The notes below the pieces were generated by a model. It was not told the DNA's origin, did not search any database, and saw only the letters and a list, made by a program, of their open reading frames with translations. From Mycolicibacterium fortuitum subsp. fortuitum (lineage in GTDB: Bacteria; Actinomycetota; Actinomycetes; Mycobacteriales; Mycobacteriaceae), in assembly GCF_022179545.1 (NCBI RefSeq), contig NZ_AP025518.1:3224001-3288000 (forward strand): 64,000 nt of DNA, in the 5' to 3' direction. How positions within the stretch are numbered: the stretch's first letter is position 1; every line of letters starts with the position of its first letter. This document shows positions 37,814 to 45,304 of this stretch, in pieces. The position numbers and the translations under genes are program-made.

Positions 37814-37828
37814 TTCCGCACAGTGGAA
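37814..37828. promoter_or_regulatory. IclR/AllR-type operator
   Basis: TTCCGCACAGTGGAA, a near-perfect palindrome (TTCC-N7-GGAA) in the divergent spacer 51 bases upstream of the permease ATG. Related copies stand before the aldolase gene and the IclR gene. Confidence 0.65.
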
Positions 37829-37878
37829 TGTTTGCGGCGGCGTCGAGTGTCGTCGCTCCGACCGTGACAGGCGTATCC

Positions 37879-39384
37879 ATGACCACAGAGTCCACCGGGC
37901 TGATCGGCGACTCCAACCGTACCGATGCCACCCCGTTCGCCGAGGTGAGTCCACATCTGTACAACGCTGATCTCGCGCCCACCAAGCGCGAAGGTCGACG
38001 GTGGGGCGCGTACAACATCTTCACGTTGTGGGCCAACGACGTACACAGCCTGGGCAACTACTCGTTCGCCATCGGACTGTTCGCCCTCGGCCTCGGCGGG
38101 TGGCAGATCCTGGTGGCGCTCGGACTCGGCGGCGCCTTCCTGTTCTTACTGCTCAGCCTGTCCGGTTTCATGGGCGAAAAGACCGGCGTCCCGTTCCCGG
38201 TGATGAGCCGCATCGCCTTCGGCATCCGCGGCGCGCAGATCCCCGCCATCGTCCGTGGCGCGGTCGCGATCGCGTGGTTCGGCATCCAGACCTACCTCGC
38301 GTCCGTGGTGCTGCGCATCTTGATCATCGCGCTCGCGCCGTCGGCCCAGAGCCTGGACTCGAACAGCTTCCTGGGGTTGTCGACGCTCGGCTGGATCTCG
38401 TTCGTCACGCTGTGGGTGATCCAGGTGGTCATCGTCAGCTACGGCATGGAGATGATCCGCAAGTACGAGGCGTTCGCCGGTCCGGTCATTCTGATCACGA
38501 TGGTCACGCTCGCGATCTGGATGCTCAACAACGCCGACTGGTCCATCGCGTGGACCACGCCGGACTCGCTGACCGGCCTCGACATGTGGCTGAAGATCGT
38601 CGGCGGCGCCAGCCTGTGGGTCGCGATCTACGGCACGTTCGTCCTCAACTTCTGCGACTTCACCCGTAACGCGACGTCGAAGCGGGCGATCGTGAAAGGC
38701 AACTTCTGGGGCATCCCGCTCAACATGCTGGTGTTCGGCGGCATCGTGATCACTCTGGCCGGCGCTCAATTCCGCATCGACGGACGCATCATCGAGGCGC
38801 CCGCCGACATCGTCAAGGAAGTGCCCAGTACCCTGCTGCTGGTGCTCGCCGCACTCGCGCTGCTGATCCTGACCGTCGCCGTGAACATGATGGCCAACTT
38901 CGTCGCACCGATCTATGCGCTCAACAACCTGTTCCCAAAACACCTGAACTTCCGTCGCGCAGCATTCATCTCAGCCGTCATCGGCCTGGCGATCCTGCCG
39001 TGGAACCTGTACAACTCCCCCGCCGTCATCAACTACTTCCTCGGCGGCCTCGGCGCCATTCTCGGGCCGCTGTTCGGCATCATCATGGCCGACTACTGGC
39101 TGGTGCGTCGTTCCAACATCAACGTCCTGGCCCTGTTCACAACCGACGCTGAAGGCGAATACCACTATGCGAAGGGCATCAACCTGCGTGCCGTGATCGC
39201 CCTGGTCATCACCGCGATAGTTGCCCTGATGCTGGCGTTCGTCCCGGCCTTCCAGTCCGTCTCGGAGTTCTCCTGGTTCATCGGCGCAGGGCTCGGCGCC
39301 ATCGTGTACCTGGTGGTCGCTGACCGCCGGGGACCGTTCAACGATGTCTCCGGCGAACCGATCGCCGTGGCCAGCACGCACTAG
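37879..39384 (+). CDS. NCS1-family permease, probably allantoin transporter
   Basis: 501 residues from ATG 37879. About 12 membrane helices. NCS1 motifs: HLYNADLAPTKREGRRWGAYNIFTLWANDVHSLGNYSFAIGLFALGLG in helix 1, MSRIAFGIRGAQIPAIVRGAVAIAWFGIQTYLAS in helices 2-3, FCDFTRNA, NMMANFVAPIYALNNLFP and the late LYNSPAVINYFLGGLGAILGPLFGIIMADYWLVRR. This is the Mhp1/PucI type that carries hydantoin, allantoin or nucleobases with a cation. Divergent from allantoinase and followed by the racemase after 11 bases, so allantoin is the probable cargo. Confidence 0.9.
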   Translation: MTTESTGLIGDSNRTDATPFAEVSPHLYNADLAPTKREGRRWGAYNIFTLWANDVHSLGNYSFAIGLFALGLGGWQILVALGLGGAFLFLLLSLSGFMGEKTGVPFPVMSRIAFGIRGAQIPAIVRGAVAIAWFGIQTYLASVVLRILIIALAPSAQSLDSNSFLGLSTLGWISFVTLWVIQVVIVSYGMEMIRKYEAFAGPVILITMVTLAIWMLNNADWSIAWTTPDSLTGLDMWLKIVGGASLWVAIYGTFVLNFCDFTRNATSKRAIVKGNFWGIPLNMLVFGGIVITLAGAQFRIDGRIIEAPADIVKEVPSTLLLVLAALALLILTVAVNMMANFVAPIYALNNLFPKHLNFRRAAFISAVIGLAILPWNLYNSPAVINYFLGGLGAILGPLFGIIMADYWLVRRSNINVLALFTTDAEGEYHYAKGINLRAVIALVITAIVALMLAFVPAFQSVSEFSWFIGAGLGAIVYLVVADRRGPFNDVSGEPIAVASTH

Positions 39385-39395
39385 TAGGGACCGCC

Positions 39396-40118
39396 ATGAG
39401 AATCCTCGTAGCCAACGTCAACACGACGCTTTCGATGACCGACGCGATCGCCGAGTCAGCACGCGATGTCGCGTCGCCTGGCACCGAGATCGTAGGAATC
39501 ACACCGCGTTTCGGTGCGGACTCATGCGAAGGAAACTTCGAGAGCTATCTCGCAGCCATCGCGGTCATGGATGCGATCACGTCGTACCCCGAGCCGTTCG
39601 ACGCGGTCATCCAGGCCGGATACGGCGAGCACGGCCGGGAGGGCCTGCAGGAGTTGCTCGACGTCCCGGTGGTCGACATCACCGAGGCGGCCGCATCGAC
39701 AGCGATGTATCTCGGACACAAATACTCGGTCGTGACGACACTCGACCGCACCGTTCCGCTGATCGAAGACCGTCTCAAGCTCGCCGGCCTCGACGCACGA
39801 TGCGCGTCGGTGCGGGCGTCCGGCCTCGGTGTGCTGGAGCTGGAGTCGGATCCGGAGCGGGCCGTCGAGGCGATCGTCCATCAGGCCCGAGAGGCGGTCG
39901 AGAACGACCACGCCGAAGTGATCTGTCTCGGCTGCGGCGGCATGGCCGAACTCGAAGAGAAGGTGCGAGCCGCGACCGGCGTGCCGATCGTCGACGGAGT
40001 TCGCTCGGCGGTCACCATCGCCGAAGGCCTGGTCCGGATGGGCCTGTCCACGTCGAAGGTGCGGACCTACGCGACTCCGCGTGTGAAGAAGGTCATCGGC
40101 TGGCCATTTAAGTTGTAG
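39396..40118 (+). CDS. allantoin/hydantoin racemase-like (Asp/Glu racemase family)
   Basis: 240 residues. VNVNTTLSMTDAIAESAR start, SCEGNFESYLAAIAVMDAI, IEDRLKLAGLDARCASVR, and the second-half catalytic Cys in EVICLGCGGMAEL with PIVDGVRSAVTIAEGL. The first catalytic Cys normally found in a VxACFGDPG-type loop is replaced: the aligned loop reads VIQAGYGEHGREG, with Gly in its place. A one-base racemase using only one Cys, or a hydantoin-binding variant, is possible. It probably interconverts allantoin enantiomers for allantoinase. Last gene on the plus strand before a strong terminator. Confidence 0.82.
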   Translation: MRILVANVNTTLSMTDAIAESARDVASPGTEIVGITPRFGADSCEGNFESYLAAIAVMDAITSYPEPFDAVIQAGYGEHGREGLQELLDVPVVDITEAAASTAMYLGHKYSVVTTLDRTVPLIEDRLKLAGLDARCASVRASGLGVLELESDPERAVEAIVHQAREAVENDHAEVICLGCGGMAELEEKVRAATGVPIVDGVRSAVTIAEGLVRMGLSTSKVRTYATPRVKKVIGWPFKL

Positions 40119-40135
40119 GCCAACGACATAGACGA

Positions 40136-40165
40136 AACCGGGCGCCTCGTCGGAGGCGCCCGGTT
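40136..40165. terminator. bidirectional hairpin terminator
   Basis: Perfect 13-bp arms AACCGGGCGCCTC / GAGGCGCCCGGTT around a GTCG loop, between the convergent racemase (ends 40118) and ureidoglycine aminohydrolase (ends 40172). No long T-run, as is common in mycobacteria. Confidence 0.85.
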
Positions 40166-40171
40166 CGCGTG

Positions 40172-40999
40172 TCAGAGCATGACCTGGCGGTTGACATCCT
40201 TGTACAGCAGGTACCGGAAGTTGGACGGCCCGCCCGCGTAGCACGCCTGGGGGCAGAAGGCGCGCAGTGAGAGGAAGTCGCCTTCCTGAACTTCCACCCA
40301 GTCTCCGTTGAGGTGATAGACGGCCTTGCCCTCGAGCATCAACAGGCCGTGTTCCATGACGTGGGTCTCGGCGAACGGAATGGTCGCGCCGGGTTCGAAG
40401 GTGACGATGTTGACGTGCATGTCGTACCCGAGGTCCTGCGGGTCGAGCATGCGGGTCGTGCGCCATTTGCCGTCGGTGCCCGGCATGGCCGACGGTTCGA
40501 TGTCCTGCTCGTTGCCGAACTTGACCGATACCGGGTGGCCCTCGATGGCCTCATAGCGCTTGCGGATCCACACGAACGTCGCATCGACGTCGCCGTTGTT
40601 GTGGGCCGACCAGTCGGTGCCTGCCGGAAGGTAAGCAAAGCCGCCCTCGGTGAGGGTCTGCGACTGACCTGCCGCGTTGACGGTGAGCGCACCGGAGGTG
40701 ACGAACAGGAAGCTCTGCACCTCGGGTTGCGGCTCGGGTCGCTGCGCCCCGCCGCCCGGCTTGACCTCGACGATCGCCTGGTAGTACGTCGTCGCACCAC
40801 CGGCGACCGGTCGGTTGATGATCCATGCGCGGGTATCGGTCCACTCCGGGAACACCGAGGTGACGATGTCCGAGAGGACGCCGCGCGGGATCACTGTGTA
40901 GGCCTCGGTGACGATGGCGCGGTCGGTCAGCAGATCGGTCTGCGGGGGCAGGCCGCCGCGGGGCGTGTAGTACGACGCTTTGGTCACTGGGGGGGTCAC
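40172..40999 (-). CDS. allE: (S)-ureidoglycine aminohydrolase
   Basis: 275 residues from GTG 40999, which overlaps the stop of the gene ahead (GTGA) and has AGGAG six bases upstream. Bicupin: first barrel QSFLFVTSGALTVNAAGQSQTLTEGGFAYLPAGTDWSAHN, second barrel with metal ligands VTFEPGATIPFAETHVMEHGLLMLEGKAVYHLNGDWVEVQEGDFLSLRAFCPQACYAGG. Mn-dependent members release ammonia from ureidoglycine in the allantoin pathway. Length agrees with AllE (about 260-280). Confidence 0.93.
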   Translation of the reverse strand: MTPPVTKASYYTPRGGLPPQTDLLTDRAIVTEAYTVIPRGVLSDIVTSVFPEWTDTRAWIINRPVAGGATTYYQAIVEVKPGGGAQRPEPQPEVQSFLFVTSGALTVNAAGQSQTLTEGGFAYLPAGTDWSAHNNGDVDATFVWIRKRYEAIEGHPVSVKFGNEQDIEPSAMPGTDGKWRTTRMLDPQDLGYDMHVNIVTFEPGATIPFAETHVMEHGLLMLEGKAVYHLNGDWVEVQEGDFLSLRAFCPQACYAGGPSNFRYLLYKDVNRQVML

Positions 41000-42273
41000 T
41001 GATTGCTCCTGGTTGTGCGGCCGAGCGCGATGTCGCGCACGGTGGACATGGGTAGATCGGTGGCGGCCTCGATCTCGTCGGTGGTGAGGGCGCCGCACAC
41101 GCTGCCGCGGTGGATCACGTTGGCGAGGGCGCGGGCGGTGGCCGGCTCATCCATCACGGTCGAGTCGAGTCGGTGAACGTAGTTGCGCAGGCGGGCCGCG
41201 GCGGGCGCGAACGCGCCGCGGTAGAACGCGTACGTCGCGAGGTAGCGGGTGACGAGTTGGGCGGGGTGCATGTCCCAGCCCTGGTAGATGCCGCGTTCCA
41301 GGTGGCGCCGGACCAGACGCGCGTGCAGCTTCCACGCCATGGCGACGTTGTCGGGGTCGCCGACCGGCAGGATGTTGGTCGAGCCGTCGGACATGTGGAC
41401 ACCGGTGCCTGCGACGGCGAGTTGCATGACGTTCTTGGCGTGGTCTGCTGCCGGATGCTCCATCGACTGGTAGGCGGCGGCGATACCGAGGGACGCCGAG
41501 TAGTCGTAGGTGCCGTAGTGAAGCGAGCTGACGCGGCCCTGGCCGGCGTGAATGAACTGCGCAACGGGTGCGCGGCCATCGGCGCCGAGGATCGCCTGCG
41601 GTGTTTCGACCTGCACTTCGAAGCGAATGCGGCCGGCCGGCAGACCGTTCGCCCCCTCGAGCGCGCTCGCGACGACGACCATCGCCTCAACCTGGTCGAT
41701 CGACGTCACCTTGGGGAGGGTGAGGGTGAGGCCGTCGGGCAGGCCACCGGACACGACGAGCCCGCTGACGAACATGTCCAGCGTGCGCAGTCCGCGCGCC
41801 CGGGTACCTGCCTCGAAGCACTTGAAGCGCGTCCCGACGAACGGCGTCGAGGTGCCCGTGTCGAGCGCGATCCGCAGTGCCGCGATCGCCTGCGCTACGT
41901 CAGCGTCCTCCGTCGCATCGTCGAAAGTGCCGTAGCCGTCCTCGAAGTCGATGCGGAGGTCTTCGATCGGCTCGGTGGTCAGCTTGGTCTCGACGAGGGC
42001 CGCGAGAGTTTCGGGTTCGCAGCCGGTTCCGGTGCTCGCACCGACGAGTGCGGCCACCGCGTCCAGCCCGCCCCCGTCCTTCGCGGCCGCGAGGGCGGCC
42101 GAGCCCCAGTCCGCGGGCGTCGTCGCCGAGTACCGGTTGCCCGGGACGTAGACGGTGTGGATCGGCTGCCGACGGCCGTCATCACCGGGGTATTGGTTCA
42201 CCAGTTGTGCGTCGGCGGCCGAGAGCCGGCGATCGACGTCGGCCAGCACCGCATCGTCGAGGCGTCGTGTCAC
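40996..42273 (-). CDS. HpcH/citrate-lyase-like aldolase (malate-synthase-like) of allantoin operon
   Basis: 425 residues from GTG 42273 (GGGAGG eight bases ahead; ATG 42312 also in frame). TIM-barrel aldolase pieces: VYVPGNRYSATTPADWGSAAL, LRIDFEDGYGTFDDATEDAD (Asp/Glu metal region), LTLPKVTSIDQVEAMVV, IRFEVQVETPQAILGADGRA, VSSLHYGTYDYSASLGIAAAYQSMEHP. Proteins of this kind in actinobacterial allantoin clusters are annotated malate-synthase-like and may condense glyoxylate, the end product of allantoin breakdown, with an acyl-CoA. The reaction is inferred from context. Confidence 0.75.
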   Translation of the reverse strand: MTRRLDDAVLADVDRRLSAADAQLVNQYPGDDGRRQPIHTVYVPGNRYSATTPADWGSAALAAAKDGGGLDAVAALVGASTGTGCEPETLAALVETKLTTEPIEDLRIDFEDGYGTFDDATEDADVAQAIAALRIALDTGTSTPFVGTRFKCFEAGTRARGLRTLDMFVSGLVVSGGLPDGLTLTLPKVTSIDQVEAMVVVASALEGANGLPAGRIRFEVQVETPQAILGADGRAPVAQFIHAGQGRVSSLHYGTYDYSASLGIAAAYQSMEHPAADHAKNVMQLAVAGTGVHMSDGSTNILPVGDPDNVAMAWKLHARLVRRHLERGIYQGWDMHPAQLVTRYLATYAFYRGAFAPAAARLRNYVHRLDSTVMDEPATARALANVIHRGSVCGALTTDEIEAATDLPMSTVRDIALGRTTRSNQ

Positions 42274-42314
42274 AGGTGTCCCCTCCCCTGTCCGGAAGTT
42301 TCCGGAAGACATAA

Positions 42315-42329
42315 TTCCACAATGTGGAG
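42315..42329. promoter_or_regulatory. IclR/AllR-type operator
   Basis: TTCCACAATGTGGAG, perfect over the inner 13 bases (TCCACAATGTGGA), in the divergent spacer between the aldolase and IclR genes. Confidence 0.65.
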
Positions 42330-42382
42330 TTTAGTGCGAGCGCCTTCGGCACTCGACGACGCCAATCCTTGCAAAACTGTTA

Positions 42383-42397
42383 TTCCATATTGCGGAA
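42383..42397. promoter_or_regulatory. IclR/AllR-type operator
   Basis: TTCCATATTGCGGAA, the fourth related site, 54 bases upstream of the IclR ATG, suggesting autoregulation. Confidence 0.65.
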
Positions 42398-42450
42398 TCA
42401 GTTCTGTGCATGTTGGATGGAACGACAATCGTCGACCAGGAGTGGACTGT

Positions 42451-43212
42451 ATGGCGGAGAAGTCGGGCGGGGTGCAGTCCGTGGAGCGCGCGTTCGAGTT
42501 GATGGAATTGATCGGACGTGCCGGAGGCGAGTGCTCACTGACGGAGTTGTCGGCAGAGTCTCCGTTGCCGCCACCGACGATTCACCGTCTCCTGCGCACA
42601 TTGGTCGGAATCGGCTATGTGCGCCAACTGCCCAATCGCCGCTATGCACTGGGGCCGAGATTGATTCGGCTCGGTGAGGTGGCCAACCGCCAGCTGGGCG
42701 CGGTCGCCGCCCCGGTTCTGCAGTCGTTGGTCGACGAACTCTCCGAGACGGCAAGTCTCGCGGTGCTCGACGGTGACATGGTGATCTACACCGGACAGGT
42801 TCTGCCTTCGCAGCTGGTGCGGGCGAACAGCGAGGTCGGCAAGCGCGTCGGTTTGCACACCACCGGTGTGGGCAAGGCAGTTTTGGGTGAGTTGGATGAT
42901 GCACGCATTCTGAAACTGGTCACGCAGTCGGGATTTCCCGCACCGACCGAGAACAGTGCGTCGACCCTTTCCGCGGTGTTCGCGAACGTTGAACGCGTGC
43001 GCGTCGACGGATATGCGATCGACAACGAGGAGTTCGAGATCGGTGTTCGCTCCGTGGCGATGGCGGTGCCCGGCGCTCCGACGCCGATGGCAATCGGCAT
43101 CTCCGGGCCCACGGCTCACGTCACCGAGGAGTTCGTCGCTCGAGCTGTTCCCGCACTGAAGAAGGCGACCGGGGTGATCTCGGAAGCCCTGATCGGGGCG
43201 ATGGAGCGGTAA
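42451..43212 (+). CDS. IclR-family transcriptional regulator of allantoin genes (AllR-like)
   Basis: 253 residues from ATG 42451 (AGGAG eight bases ahead); the very long upstream extension of this frame is antisense to the aldolase gene and not coding. N-terminal winged HTH (GVQSVERAFELMELIGRAGGECSLTELSAESPLPPPTIHRLLRTLVGIGYVRQLPNRRYALG) and the GAF-like IclR effector domain (VGKRVGLHTTGVGKAVLGEL ... GYAIDNEEFEIGVRSVAMAV). Four TTCC-N7-GGAA sites in the two divergent spacers of this cluster are its likely targets. In known AllR systems glyoxylate or allantoin-derived compounds act as effectors; this is not tested here. Confidence 0.92.
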   Translation: MAEKSGGVQSVERAFELMELIGRAGGECSLTELSAESPLPPPTIHRLLRTLVGIGYVRQLPNRRYALGPRLIRLGEVANRQLGAVAAPVLQSLVDELSETASLAVLDGDMVIYTGQVLPSQLVRANSEVGKRVGLHTTGVGKAVLGELDDARILKLVTQSGFPAPTENSASTLSAVFANVERVRVDGYAIDNEEFEIGVRSVAMAVPGAPTPMAIGISGPTAHVTEEFVARAVPALKKATGVISEALIGAMER

Positions 43213-43298
43213 GCCATCAGCGCGTGGGGCTTCGCTTGAGACTGAAAGCTCTGCGTAAGAAGGTTATTCGCGCCGAACCGCGTCGACCGGGGCGTCGA

Positions 43299-43874
43299 TC
43301 ATTGCATCTGGTCGAGCATGTCGGAGAACGCGTCCTTGAGGCGCAGCGCCTTCTTGATCTCATCGGAAGTGACATACGGGTACTCCCCGTACTCGATGAA
43401 GCTCGGCACGTGATGGGCGCGCACGAACTCGACGAACCCTTCCGGGCGCTCCCGCCAATCCAAGGGGAAACCTTCCAGATTCTCGAAGGTGGTCGTGATC
43501 CCCGACTGGCTGAACAGCCGCACCGCGTCCTCGGTGTATTTGTCGAAGTCGGTATCGAAGATGCCCTGATACTGGAAGTACAGATCCTCACCGACCGGGA
43601 TGAGTTGCCATTTCAGGTAGTGCAGTTTCAACGGGGCCAGCACCGTCGGATCAGCGGTTACCGCCGCCTCCAGCGTTCTGCCGTGCTCGCGGATGACCTC
43701 CTCTCGGCCGGGTATGACTTTGGCGAAGATCGTAAACCCGTAGCACGCGGGGGTTCTGGGGAAGATCGGGCCGTAGCGCCCACGCTGCTCCTCGAAATAG
43801 CCTTCCTTGGGGATGGCCATCATCGCCGGCTTCGTCCAGTCCTGATCTTTTGACACCACTGTGACTCCCCGCAT
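43299..43874 (-). CDS. unknown 191-residue protein, dimeric ferredoxin-like fold suspected
   Basis: Start taken as ATG 43874; the frame runs on into a peptidase E remnant at 44198, which should not be part of it. Visible: KEGYFEEQRGRYGPIFPRTPACYGFTIFAKVIPGREEVIREHGRTLEAAV, then LAPLKLHYLKWQLIPVGEDLYFQYQGIFDTDFDKYTEDAVRLFSQSGITTTFENLEGFPLDW. The alternation of strands and helices resembles dimeric alpha/beta-barrel (Dyp/antibiotic-monooxygenase-like) proteins. No signal peptide. Function unknown. Upstream ribosome site weak. Confidence 0.6.
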   Translation of the reverse strand: MRGVTVVSKDQDWTKPAMMAIPKEGYFEEQRGRYGPIFPRTPACYGFTIFAKVIPGREEVIREHGRTLEAAVTADPTVLAPLKLHYLKWQLIPVGEDLYFQYQGIFDTDFDKYTEDAVRLFSQSGITTTFENLEGFPLDWRERPEGFVEFVRAHHVPSFIEYGEYPYVTSDEIKKALRLKDAFSDMLDQMQ

Positions 43875-44039
43875 GTTGTCGCGACCCGACGCGCCGTCAC
43901 AGTAACACCGAATCTGCGGGTCCACACCGCCATCGGGGCGTTCAGGCGGCGACACCGAAGCTACTGGCTTCCTTGAGGATTCAACGACCCAGTCACCCGG
44001 GCGACTGGCGGACTTGGCCGCAACCGCGGGAATTCCGCG

Positions 44040-44198
44040 CGCCATCGCCGTCGCCGCCATGCAGACGCGCGGCGGTCGTTCGGTGACACCGGAAAGTTCG
44101 ACCGCGTAATCGGCCAAGGCGGTGAACCCGAGACACGTGCGCCGCCCCGGTCCTATTCCGCCACTGGTCGCCAAAATGGTGGGTGTATCCGCAGGCAT
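44040..44198 (-). pseudogene. peptidase E (S51) N-terminal remnant
   Basis: The first about 52 codons of the frame from 44198 read PADTPTILATSGGIGPGRRT ... LSGVTERPPRVCMAATA, matching the start of the S51 dipeptidase family (PTILATSGG, PGRRT, PRVC-TA blocks). Similarity stops after AATA; the catalytic Ser region and remaining about 190 residues are missing and the sequence runs into unrelated coding. Confidence 0.6.
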
Positions 44199-44337
44199 TG
44201 CGGGGACGGCAGGTGCTCCGCCCGCTGGAGGGCAATCAGTTTTCGGCCGGCGGCGAGGTCACGCACTGCAAGGAATAAACCCGCACCTCGATCAACTTGG
44301 CTCAGAAGTCGGCCCTCTCCCAGACCCAGGAGCATCC

Positions 44338-45147
44338 ATGACCCGTCCCGTTCGCGTCGCCGTGCAGATCCAGCCCGGCGGTGCCCCCGACTACCGCACA
44401 TGGCGCGACGCCGTCCTGGCCGCCGACGACCTCGGCGTCGACGTGATCTTCGGTTACGACCACTTCCACCGCCCGGCGATGAAGGCGCTCGTCGACGGCA
44501 AGCCCGTCCTGTTCGACGAACAGCCCGACGTCGCCAACTTCGAGGGCTGGACCGCGCTCGCGTCGTGGGGTGAGATCACCTCGCACGCCGAGATCGGGCT
44601 CCTTGTCACCGGCGTCGGTTACCGCAACCCGGACCTGCTCGCCGACATGGCGCGCACCGTCGACCACATCAGCGGTGGCCGGCTCATCCTCGGACTCGGC
44701 GCCGGATGGTACGAAAAGGATTACACGACCTACGGTTACGACTTCGGCACCTTCGGCTCCCGTTTCGATCTGTTCGATGAGAGCCTGATACGCATCGAGA
44801 ACCGGCTCACCGCACTGATCCCGCCGCCCGTGCGCAAGGTTCCCATCCTCATCGGCGGCACGGGGCCCAAGCGTTCTCTGCCCGCCGTTGCCCGGCATGC
44901 CGACATCTGGCACGCGTTCCAAGAGCTCGACGCGTTCCGCAGGTCCAGCGACCGCGTCGACGAGCTGGCAGCGACCTTCGGCCGCAACGGCGCCGACATC
45001 GAACGCTCCACGTTGTGGCAGGACGCCGACAGTGCCGATGCTTTCCGCGAAGCCGGCGTCACGTTGTTCCAGACCGAGCTCACCTCCGACAACGGATACG
45101 ACCTCGCGTCTCTGAAGCAGGTGATCACCTGGCGGGACAACGGGTGA
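44338..45147 (+). CDS. LLM-class F420-dependent oxidoreductase
   Basis: 269 residues from ATG 44338 (AGGAG six bases ahead). Luciferase-like barrel with VRVAVQIQPGGAPDYRTWRDAVLAADDLGVDVIFGYDHFH, WTALASWGEITSHAEIGLLVTGVGYRNPDLLADMARTVDHISGGRLILGLGAGWYEKDY, VPILIGGTGPKRSLPAVARHADIWH. The FGYDHFHRP and GYRNP forms are those of the F420 group. Shorter than many LLMs but complete in its barrel blocks. Transcribed alone. Confidence 0.9.
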   Translation: MTRPVRVAVQIQPGGAPDYRTWRDAVLAADDLGVDVIFGYDHFHRPAMKALVDGKPVLFDEQPDVANFEGWTALASWGEITSHAEIGLLVTGVGYRNPDLLADMARTVDHISGGRLILGLGAGWYEKDYTTYGYDFGTFGSRFDLFDESLIRIENRLTALIPPPVRKVPILIGGTGPKRSLPAVARHADIWHAFQELDAFRRSSDRVDELAATFGRNGADIERSTLWQDADSADAFREAGVTLFQTELTSDNGYDLASLKQVITWRDNG

Positions 45148-45304
45148 TCACGGCCAGCGGCGGGCCATCCGCACGGAGCACGGAGGTTACGTAGGTCCCA
45201 GACTTCACGGTGATCGGCGACAGTACGCAGGAGAACGTCTTCCTACCGGGCACTCATCGGAGAAACTAGGACACGCATCCGAGCTTTGGAGGAACGAACC
45301 CGGA

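Noticed and set aside
38146..38943. 265-codon minus-strand frame
   Set aside because: Antisense shadow of the NCS1 permease; His/Asp/Glu-rich artefact.
41110..42450. N-terminal extension of the IclR frame to 700 codons
   Set aside because: Extension is antisense to the aldolase gene; a good ribosome site and the family start are at 42451.
43875..44198. Fusion of the 191-residue unknown protein with peptidase E N-terminus
   Set aside because: Different families; the sequence between them has no matching domain, so the shared frame is accidental.
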